Shown piece after piece: positions 1 through 5,875 of a stretch of 17,087 nucleotides of DNA; positions within the stretch are counted from its first letter, which is position 1, and every line of letters starts with the position of its first letter. The stretch is from an uncultured Faecalibacterium sp. Lineage in GTDB: Bacteria > Bacillota > Clostridia > Oscillospirales > Ruminococcaceae. The position numbers and the translations under genes are program-made. Under the pieces are notes generated by a model. The model had not been told where the DNA came from, made no database searches, and worked only from the letters and a program-made list of their open reading frames with translations. The DNA lies in NCBI GenBank assembly GCA_900765705.1, contig CAAFSR010000214.1:1-17087 (forward strand). The letters are read 5' to 3'.

Positions 1-272
1 GACTTGTACGGCACTATGCGCAAAACGTTGCAAGCTGTATTTCTATCCACGCCCTCCGCGAGGAGGGCGACCTACGGAATGGAACACGTTTATACGATTC
101 AATGCATTTCTATCCACGCCCTCCGCGAGGAGGGCGACAGACCGTTATAACCCTCATGGCTATCCGTTGCCTATTTCTATCCACGCCCTCCGCGAGGAGG
201 GCGACCGTGTCCGCAAAACCCCTAACCGGGAACTGTGGGATTTCTATCCACGCCCTCCGCGAGGAGGGCGAC
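1..272 (-). CRISPR. Type I-C CRISPR array, leader-proximal end (continues past the left edge)
   Basis: Four identical 33-bp repeats lie at 39-71, 106-138, 173-205 and 240-272. Bases 1-3 (gac) match the end of a fifth repeat, so the array continues leftward out of the window. Spacers are 34, 34 and 34 bp (206-239, 139-172, 72-105) and 35 bp (4-38). Read on the minus strand the repeat begins GTCGCCCTCC and ends TGGATAGAAAT, a type I-C pattern. It folds as CGCCCTCC, loop TCGC, GGAGGGCG: a perfect 8-bp stem. Exactly 11 nt follow the stem, the 5' handle length left by Cas5c cleavage in studied I-C systems. Orientation is set by the cas genes and leader on the right. Repeat identity without decay suggests an active leader end. 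Spacer targets cannot be determined from sequence alone. Confidence 0.97.
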
Positions 273-452
273 AGCAAAAACAGAGAGATAATACTCTGCT
301 TTTGTCTCATTATACACATCCCTGCACAAATTGCAAAGAGGTCTCTGTAAAGCAAGCCGTAAAATTACACCGCTACTTGCACAGTCGACCGTTATTCCAG
401 TGCGAAGCATCCCGGAAAACCATGTGTACTGTCTGTTCGCACTGGCCGGACA
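273..452 (-). promoter_or_regulatory. CRISPR leader with pre-crRNA promoter
   Basis: This is the gene-free stretch between the cas2 stop and the first repeat. Read leftward it contains a perfect -10 TATAAT (309-314) with a -35-like TTTGCA/TTGCAA at 331-337, spaced 16-17 bp. Transcription would begin near 302, about 30 nt before the first repeat, so the array need not depend on the cas operon promoter. The repeat-proximal 30 bp carry a short inverted repeat (CAGAG...CTCTG, about 281-298), which could be part of the integration site; that is inference. The cas2-proximal part holds a 10-bp inverted repeat listed separately. Confidence 0.75.
397..445. repeat. 10-bp perfect inverted repeat between cas2 and the leader promoter
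   Basis: CCAGTGCGAA at 397-406 is matched by its exact reverse complement TTCGCACTGG at 436-445, with 29 bp between the arms. It lies 8 bp past the cas2 stop. No T-run follows on the minus strand, so it does not look like a standard intrinsic terminator. It could be an mRNA 3'-end hairpin or a protein-binding site. Confidence 0.6.
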
Positions 453-743
453 TCAAAAGATCAGCACGCTGTCCTGTGCAAACTCTGGGTGAAGTCCAAC
501 GTGTTCGACCTTGGTCTGGTAGTTGTTGCCCAGTTGGTAGAACCGCAGACTGTCTAAGGCGGGGTCGATCAGGGCGGTTAGCTCCGCCTTGAGCACCGCG
601 TACTGCGATGCGTTCAGCAGGCACTCGAACACGGAATTCTGCACCCGCTGCCCATGATCCACGCATTTCTTGGCAACCTTGCGCAGCCGCTTGCGTCCGG
701 CAGAGGTCTCGGTGTTTACATCGTAGGTGATCAGTACCAGCAT
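453..743 (-). CDS. cas2: CRISPR adaptation endoribonuclease-fold protein Cas2
   Basis: This 96-residue protein has the usual Cas2 length and start, MLVLITYDVN, with the conserved Asp at residue 8 on the first beta strand. The RLRKVAKKCVDHGQRVQNSVFEC segment is typical of I-C Cas2. Cas2 dimers bridge two Cas1 dimers in the complex that inserts new spacers next to the leader. The ATG at 743 is preceded by GAGGTG, and that site overlaps the TGA of cas1 nine bases upstream, so translation is probably coupled. It is the last cas gene; the leader and array follow directly. Confidence 0.97.
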   Translation of the reverse strand: MLVLITYDVNTETSAGRKRLRKVAKKCVDHGQRVQNSVFECLLNASQYAVLKAELTALIDPALDSLRFYQLGNNYQTKVEHVGLHPEFAQDSVLIF

Positions 744-752
744 GGTTGCACC

Positions 753-1784
753 TCATTTCCAGAAAAACGGAGGGTAGACCTCTAAATCGCCCCGCAGGGT
801 GCGTGCCAGCAGCAACGCCTGCACATAGGGCACAAGCCCCCAGCAGAGCTTTTCCTTCAAAAACGGATGGGTGATGACCTCGCGCTTTTTCTGCTGCCAG
901 GCGTTCAGGAATGCACGGCGTCCCTCCTCGGTCAGCAGAACGGCACCGTTTTCCTGTTTTTCAAAGTGCTTTGCATTCAGCACTTTCTGGTTGATACAGG
1001 ACAGCACGAAACGGTCTGCAAAAACGGCGCGCAGCTCCTCCATCAAGTCCAGCGCAAGGCTGCGCCGCCCGGGGCGTGCCCGGTGCAAAAAGCCTACATA
1101 AGGGTCCAGCCCGGCACCCTCCAGCGCGGCGGCACAATCGCTGCCCAGCAGGGAATAGGCAAAGGACAGCAGTGCATTCACATTGTCCAACGGCGGTCTG
1201 CGGCTGCGGCAGGTGAAGATAAAAGCATCACTTTGCTGTAAGATCAGCGCGTTGAACCGGCCAAAATACCGCTGTGCGGCTTCGCCCTCCAGCCCGCGCA
1301 GCTGCTCCGGATCCTCGCAGCTTTCCACCAGCGGCAGGGCAGCCGCCAGTTGTGCGCTGGTCTGCTTGAGCTCTTCTACAGGTACTCGCTGTGGATGATC
1401 CCGCGTGGCACGTTCCAGCACCCAGCGGGCATTGTACACCTTGCCCAGAATAAAGCTGCGGGCATAGCTGCAGCTGAGCGCCTCGCTGGCGGCAACGGCG
1501 TACTGGGTCTGCCGCAGCAGTACGTTGCCGCGTTCCTCGCCCACAGTACGCGCTAAAAAGCGTCCGCGCGGGGTATAAAAGCTCAGGTCGATGCCCATAC
1601 GCCCGCATTTGCCCATCAGCGCAGGGCTGGCACCGCTGTAACTGAAGCAGAGAATGCTTTCCAGCGTGTGCAGCGGCACCCGCCCGACCTCGGTCTTTGC
1701 GCGGCTGACCACAACGTTTTCGCCGTCCAGCGTAAGGTAGGCGTCCTCGCTGAGAACGAACAGGGTGTTCAGGAATTGTCGCAT
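753..1784 (-). CDS. cas1: CRISPR integrase Cas1 (type I-C)
   Basis: This 343-residue protein is the metal-dependent integrase that joins prespacers into the array with Cas2. The three metal ligands are visible: E168 in GLEGEAAQRYF, H234 in VGFLHRARPG and D246 in SLALDLMEELR. Length matches I-C Cas1. The frame stays open upstream into cas4, but ATG 1784 is chosen because GGAGGTGAC sits just before it and the protein start MRQFLNTLFVLSEDAYLTLDG matches the family. It overlaps the 3' end of cas4 by 16 bp and is followed by cas2 after nine bases, which fits a Cas4-Cas1-Cas2 adaptation module. Confidence 0.97.
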   Translation of the reverse strand: MRQFLNTLFVLSEDAYLTLDGENVVVSRAKTEVGRVPLHTLESILCFSYSGASPALMGKCGRMGIDLSFYTPRGRFLARTVGEERGNVLLRQTQYAVAASEALSCSYARSFILGKVYNARWVLERATRDHPQRVPVEELKQTSAQLAAALPLVESCEDPEQLRGLEGEAAQRYFGRFNALILQQSDAFIFTCRSRRPPLDNVNALLSFAYSLLGSDCAAALEGAGLDPYVGFLHRARPGRRSLALDLMEELRAVFADRFVLSCINQKVLNAKHFEKQENGAVLLTEEGRRAFLNAWQQKKREVITHPFLKEKLCWGLVPYVQALLLARTLRGDLEVYPPFFWK

Positions 1785-2455
1785 GGTGTCACCTCCATGG
1801 CCGCCTCGTCCAGATGATGCCGCAGATAGTCCTTGGCGTCTGCCTTTTGGCAGAGAATCGGCAGGCAGAGCTCTTTCAGGGAGCAGGCGTTGCAGTGCTT
1901 GCCGGACTTTACCTTTGGGGTGTAGCCCCGGGCAAAATACTGGTTCATCTCGTCTGCCATCTGCCGGGTAGTGCTGCGCAGCGCCTCGGTAAAAGGCACG
2001 GCCTCCCGCCGCTTCGTCTCGCAGTAATACAGCGCCCCTTCCGGGATATGGCACACCAGCATTTCCTCCAGCGCCATGGCCTGTGCGCATAATTGCAGCC
2101 GGTCAGCATCGGTTTCTTTTGCGTGGCCGTGTTTGTACTCCACCGGGTAGGGCTGCCAGAGCCCGGGGGTGCTTTGCAGCGGAATACCATCCGCACAAGC
2201 CCGGAACTCCACTACGTCGCAGTTGCCTGCCATCCGCAGCCGGTGGCTGACCACCCGCATTCCTCGGGTGATCAGCAAATCGCCCCGGCGCTCAGTGCGG
2301 GTATCATCGTGGCAGCGGGCGTGATCCAGATGCCCCTCGGTGGTGCGCAGGTTTTCAGCCCATTGCTGTTCCAGGTAGGCCAGTGCCCACTGGCGGCGGC
2401 AGAAGGCAAAATGCTGGATACCGGACATTTGCAGGTAGTCGTCCAGCGCGTCCAT
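1769..2455 (-). CDS. cas4: CRISPR-associated RecB-family nuclease Cas4 (type I-C)
   Basis: This 228-residue protein carries the Cas4 iron-sulfur layout: C19 in HFAFCRRQW near the N-terminus, and C188, C191 and C197 in KHCNACSLKELCLP near the C-terminus. RecB nuclease residues are visible: D80 in CDVVEF, then E106 and K108 in PVEYKHG, then the QLCAQAMALEEM helix from Q121. In I-C systems Cas4 works with Cas1-Cas2 to trim prespacers in a PAM-dependent way and fix their orientation. Its ATG overlaps the cas7c stop as TGATG, and its 3' end overlaps cas1 by 16 bp. Confidence 0.96.
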   Translation of the reverse strand: MDALDDYLQMSGIQHFAFCRRQWALAYLEQQWAENLRTTEGHLDHARCHDDTRTERRGDLLITRGMRVVSHRLRMAGNCDVVEFRACADGIPLQSTPGLWQPYPVEYKHGHAKETDADRLQLCAQAMALEEMLVCHIPEGALYYCETKRREAVPFTEALRSTTRQMADEMNQYFARGYTPKVKSGKHCNACSLKELCLPILCQKADAKDYLRHHLDEAAMEVTPCDNS

Positions 2456-3354
2456 CAGTGGAACCTCTCGCAGTGCACACCCTCCGGCAGGGTGTTGGCC
2501 ACCGTAACGGTGTAGTCCTGATAGCTGCGGGGCGCGACCACCTCGGCCTTGTGCACCACGGTAACGGCATCAAACAGCTTATAGGCAGGCGCATTGCCCA
2601 GTTCGGAATCGTGCTTAAACACGATCAGCTCCCGCACGGCCATCTTGCCGCGTGCAGCACTGTGGTCGTTCTCGAACATATTCAGGATAGCCTGCCACAG
2701 CAGCTGCAAGTCCTCCTCCGAGAAGCCGGTGGTCTTGCGGGCAAGATTGGCAGAAACGTAACCCTCGGCGCGGTACAGGCCGTAGGGCACGATGTGCTTG
2801 TTGCCCATTTCGCTGTTCTTCTTTTCAGCGTCTGCCTCGGTGGTGATGGCTACACGGGTAATGGTCACCTCCTGCGGCACGATGGGGTCCACAGAGCGGG
2901 CAAAGCTCAGCTGTACTGGGCCGCGCACTTGACCGCAGTTCAGCGCACCCTTGACAAAGGTAGTCATCACGGCGCCAAAGGTGCGGATATCATAGAAATG
3001 CTCGCACATATAATCCCGCAGTTTGCGGTCGATCTCCGGGTCGCTTTTCTTGGCCTTTTTCAGGTCGTCTTTGGGGGTCAGACCGTTGTGCTCCAGCGCC
3101 TCGGCATCGCTGCGGTTCAGGGGCACGCCCTCCTTGACATAGATGCGGTAATTGTCGGCATCGGGGGCGTCCTCCTTCAGCGTTTCCACATAGTTGCGTA
3201 TCTTGCGCTTCAGGCAGACATCGGTCACCAGACCGTAGCCGGTCTCGGGGTCGATGCGGGGCATGTTGCCGGCATCGGGGTCACCGTTGGGGTTGCCGTT
3301 CTCCACATCGAACAGAATGACGAAATCGTAGCGGTTCTTGATAGGTGCAGACAT
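2455..3354 (-). CDS. cas7c: Cascade backbone protein Cas7c (Csd2)
   Basis: This 299-residue protein belongs to the Csd2/Cas7 family. The N-terminal FDVENGNPNGDPDAGNMPRID block is diagnostic. A segment around residues 122-150 (RTFGAVMTTFVKG, then CGQVRGPVQLSFARSVDPI) is another family signature. Several copies form the filament that coats the crRNA spacer in the I-C effector. The ATG at 3354 follows GAGGAGGAA; that ribosome binding site is encoded by the final Asn-Glu-Glu-Glu codons of cas8c, and only three bases separate the genes. The TGA shares one base with the cas4 ATG. Confidence 0.97.
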   Translation of the reverse strand: MSAPIKNRYDFVILFDVENGNPNGDPDAGNMPRIDPETGYGLVTDVCLKRKIRNYVETLKEDAPDADNYRIYVKEGVPLNRSDAEALEHNGLTPKDDLKKAKKSDPEIDRKLRDYMCEHFYDIRTFGAVMTTFVKGALNCGQVRGPVQLSFARSVDPIVPQEVTITRVAITTEADAEKKNSEMGNKHIVPYGLYRAEGYVSANLARKTTGFSEEDLQLLWQAILNMFENDHSAARGKMAVRELIVFKHDSELGNAPAYKLFDAVTVVHKAEVVAPRSYQDYTVTVANTLPEGVHCERFH

Positions 3355-3357
3355 TTT

Positions 3358-3720
3358 TTATTCCTCCTCGTTCTTTTTGGCAAAGCGTTTCTGAGCCTGG
3401 TGGTAGTAGCCGATGGCAAATTTGCCTTGATCCGGCAGGCTGAGCCGAGCGGGAAAACCGCTTTCCGGCAGCTGCGCCATCAGTTCGGTGATCTGACTAT
3501 TGTAGTAGGTGGCAAGGCCGTCGTTCAGCTTGCGCAGATGCTTCTGGCTCAGCCGCAGCAGGGTGGGGAAGGCCATGCCCGGCGTGGCACAGGCGGCATT
3601 GAAATACCGGTCCTTGATGGTGGTGTTGATGCCGGGGTTGGCAGCTTTTTGCACAGCCTCCAGCACAGAGAACAGCCGCCCCAGAAGATAGGGAACATTG
3701 GTGGTTTCGCTCAGGCTCAC
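3358..3720 (-). CDS. cas11c: Small subunit Cas11c from an internal start within cas8c
   Basis: A GTG at 3720-3718, in frame with cas8c (codon 469), is preceded by AAGGAGGT at 3735-3728 with a 7-base spacer. That is a full consensus ribosome binding site placed exactly where the helical C-terminal domain begins. The product would be 120 residues, from VSLSETTNVPYLLGRLFSVL to the shared cas8c C-terminus. It is known that I-C effectors contain a separate small subunit made by internal initiation in cas8c. The start, length and position here fit that model. The same bases also code Asn-Lys-Glu-Val in Cas8c, so constraint from both roles is expected. Expression is inferred. Confidence 0.82.
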   Translation of the reverse strand: MSLSETTNVPYLLGRLFSVLEAVQKAANPGINTTIKDRYFNAACATPGMAFPTLLRLSQKHLRKLNDGLATYYNSQITELMAQLPESGFPARLSLPDQGKFAIGYYHQAQKRFAKKNEEE

Positions 3721-5124
3721 AGTATAGACCTCCTTGTTCAGTTCGGTAGGGTAATTACGAAGGTAATACGCTTTGATCACAGCAGCCCGGCCGCGGGTCA
3801 CTGCCTGCTCGGCACGGATGCGCAGGGTCACACCGTTCAATAGGGTAGCGGGGTAACGCCCGCCGGTTAGCACGGCGCGCAGCAGGTCGCCTGCCAGCTG
3901 CGGGGACGGCTTTGCGGGTTGGCCGGGCATGGTGCGGGTGGTCTCGTTTACCACAGCCCAGATGGGCAGGGTACGGAACTTTTCTTTTTCCGAGCAGTCG
4001 ATTGCCATTTCCTCGGCGTGCTTTTGCAGGTTTTGCGCAAAGCTGCCGAAGGTGTCCCGCAAAAAGAACCGTACCGATAGGCGGGAAGCGTTGGGTGCCA
4101 GCCCCAGCAGATAAAAGTGCTGGTCGGGCGAAAGCTCTTTTTCCAGAAAAGGCACTGTCTGCCCGGCAGACAGCCGTTTGAGCGCAGCCTGCACATCGCT
4201 TTCCTGAATACCAGCTGCTTCGTCTGCGCCAAACAGGAACATACTCATAGCGTCCTGATAGACAGGCTCTGCGTTTTCTGCCCAGCACAGAATCGTGGTA
4301 TCGCCAACATGTTTGCAGTGATTGCGGTCAGCAAGCAGGCGGTTCAGCGCGGTGGTATAGGCAAAGGCTGCGTATTCGCTCATGGGGGCGTTCTCGCCCT
4401 GCTCGTGGCCGTAGGAACAGAAGGCGGGCGCGTTGAAGGACACCAGTGCCGCGCCGGAACTCTGCGCACCCTGTACTCCCATGATGGACGGGTGCACCAG
4501 TGCAGCAGGCGCTTGCTTACCGGTGATCAGGCACTGTACCGTGTCTGCACCTGCGAAACGGTCGTTGTAATGCGTCTGCCATGCGTTTTGAATGGCAGGG
4601 TCGTCGTTGACAAAACTGTGGCTGTGGTCGGCAGCCTCGTAGCCAAAGATCAGGTTAGCGTTGCCGGTGATCTCCTTCCACTGCTCAGCCAATAGGAGAT
4701 GCGTGGCAGCCTGCGTCGGATCCCAGCTGTCAAAATAAGCAAGAATCGCCCGGGCTGCAGGGCTGTCAACATCGTCCAACAGCCTGTGGTGCAGCGCCGC
4801 ACAGGCATCGAAGCACTGCTTTGCACGCTCCGGCTTGCCTTTTTCGTCTGCACCCAACAGATAGGAGGAATTATCGCACAGCAGGTTTGCCGAAACACCG
4901 GCCGTGCGCTTGACGTGTGCCGGTACACGCATTGCGCGCGGAGCAAGGACTGTCTTTTTGCCCATCTTCGTTTCCGTGCGCAGGTCAAGCACAGCAACCA
5001 GCCGCCCGGCATCGTTCAACCGCAGCTCATAGCACACCTTAAAGCTGTCGTCCCAGCCGGGGGCAGAAAGCTTGCCCAGCCGGACAAGCTGCTCGTAATA
5101 GGCAGTAAGTGCCTGTAAGATCAT
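3358..5124 (-). CDS. cas8c: Cascade large subunit Cas8c (Csd1)
   Basis: This 588-residue protein has the length and start (MILQALTAYYEQLVRLG, then WDDSFKVCYELRLND) of the Csd1/Cas8c family. The large subunit of I-C Cascade recognises the PAM, helps open the DNA and recruits Cas3. The N-terminal part forms the Cas8 body, and the helical C-terminal part (about 469-588) corresponds to the small-subunit-like domain. The ATG overlaps the cas5c stop as ATGA (5124-5121) and is preceded by GGAGGTG. The 3' part contains a second translation start for Cas11c, listed separately. I did not assign individual PAM-contacting residues. Confidence 0.96.
   Translation of the reverse strand: MILQALTAYYEQLVRLGKLSAPGWDDSFKVCYELRLNDAGRLVAVLDLRTETKMGKKTVLAPRAMRVPAHVKRTAGVSANLLCDNSSYLLGADEKGKPERAKQCFDACAALHHRLLDDVDSPAARAILAYFDSWDPTQAATHLLLAEQWKEITGNANLIFGYEAADHSHSFVNDDPAIQNAWQTHYNDRFAGADTVQCLITGKQAPAALVHPSIMGVQGAQSSGAALVSFNAPAFCSYGHEQGENAPMSEYAAFAYTTALNRLLADRNHCKHVGDTTILCWAENAEPVYQDAMSMFLFGADEAAGIQESDVQAALKRLSAGQTVPFLEKELSPDQHFYLLGLAPNASRLSVRFFLRDTFGSFAQNLQKHAEEMAIDCSEKEKFRTLPIWAVVNETTRTMPGQPAKPSPQLAGDLLRAVLTGGRYPATLLNGVTLRIRAEQAVTRGRAAVIKAYYLRNYPTELNKEVYTVSLSETTNVPYLLGRLFSVLEAVQKAANPGINTTIKDRYFNAACATPGMAFPTLLRLSQKHLRKLNDGLATYYNSQITELMAQLPESGFPARLSLPDQGKFAIGYYHQAQKRFAKKNEEE
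3728..3735 (-). promoter_or_regulatory. Internal Shine-Dalgarno site for Cas11c
   Basis: AAGGAGGT on the minus strand matches the 16S anti-Shine-Dalgarno perfectly and lies seven bases before the in-frame GTG at 3720. It is as strong as any ribosome binding site in this locus, although it is buried in the cas8c reading frame. Confidence 0.85.
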
Positions 5125-5771
5125 GTAAACACCTCCACATCCCGGCAGTCCAGCACGCCGTTTTCCAGCTTTGCCCGGAAGAACTGGGAGCGGATATTTT
5201 CCGGGTCGGAGTAGTCCAGATCATACAGCATAAAGCCCAGATCCTGCGTGAGCGGCAGTGCGGGGATCTCCTCGGCTTTGCCGTGCCATTCCCGGAAGTT
5301 TGCCGGAAACTCCCGGCAGCCAAAGCAGGGCTGGTGATAGCACTGCCCCTTGGCAAGCCGCCGCCGCAAGATATCCTGAAATTTGCCCGGGTTATCGCCG
5401 GGTGCGGCTTTTTCGGTCATGGTAAAATGGCATTCGATCACGTAATGCACATCCTGCAGCACCAGCGCTGCCCGCTGCTGGATATTCTCTGCCGTGCACA
5501 GCATGGGCACCTCGCCGCCCTTGGCTGCACTGAGCACCGCGGAGGACAGCAGGGTAGCCTTGACCTCGTTGCGCCGGATACTGGCAAACTGCACCGGCTT
5601 GAGCAGATAGATGCGGTCGATATGGTACTTCATGCCCGGGTGCCAGTAGATGGCCTCCACCAGCCCGCGCGCCGCCGAGGGCGTCATGATGTCATAGGAT
5701 ACACGCTCGGTTTTCATCTCCGGTCTTGAAAAGCAGGCGTAGTCGCCCCAGACCTCGATCAACATGGACAT
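5121..5771 (-). CDS. cas5c: Cas5c (Cas5d), pre-crRNA endoribonuclease and handle-binding subunit
   Basis: This 216-residue RAMP protein of the Cas5d family starts MSMLIEVWGDYACFSRPEMK. In I-C systems, which lack Cas6, Cas5c cuts the repeat at the base of its stem and stays on the 11-nt handle. Family blocks are present: PSAARGLVEAIYWHPG (about 31-46) and NPGKFQDILRRRLAKGQCYHQP with GCREF (about 128-155). Y42 and K130 align by eye with the catalytic Tyr and Lys reported for Bacillus halodurans Cas5d. The residue after that Lys is Phe here, not His. ATG 5771 is preferred over GTG 5780 because GGAGG lies about eight bases before the ATG and touches the GTG. It overlaps cas8c by four bases. Confidence 0.95.
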   Translation of the reverse strand: MSMLIEVWGDYACFSRPEMKTERVSYDIMTPSAARGLVEAIYWHPGMKYHIDRIYLLKPVQFASIRRNEVKATLLSSAVLSAAKGGEVPMLCTAENIQQRAALVLQDVHYVIECHFTMTEKAAPGDNPGKFQDILRRRLAKGQCYHQPCFGCREFPANFREWHGKAEEIPALPLTQDLGFMLYDLDYSDPENIRSQFFRAKLENGVLDCRDVEVFT

Positions 5772-5875
5772 GAACACCACCTCCTTTCAAATTTAGTCTG
5801 TACTTATAATACTGCTTCTAAAGTGTTATAAAAAGGACTTTTGCGTATTTTCTTTGCCATTTTTCTGATTTTTTG
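5772..5875 (-). promoter_or_regulatory. AT-rich gap between cas3 and cas5c, possible weak secondary promoter
   Basis: This 104-bp spacer is much more AT-rich than its surroundings. It is the only gap of any size within the cas operon. A TATTAT/TTATAA -10-like element lies at about 5804-5811 on the minus strand, but no good -35 is found at the right distance. No terminator hairpin is visible. The cas5c ribosome binding site AAAGGAGGT closes the gap. It could hold a weak promoter or a site that sets cas3 against Cascade levels. Confidence 0.3.

Noticed and set aside
102..592. Small open frames across the CRISPR repeats and leader
   Set aside because: Their repeated peptide pieces come from translating the repeats; no ribosome binding site or family match.
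1785..2090. Extended N-terminus of cas1 starting at 2090
   Set aside because: The added residues lie in another frame of cas4 and do not resemble Cas1; GGAGGTGAC sets the start at 1784.
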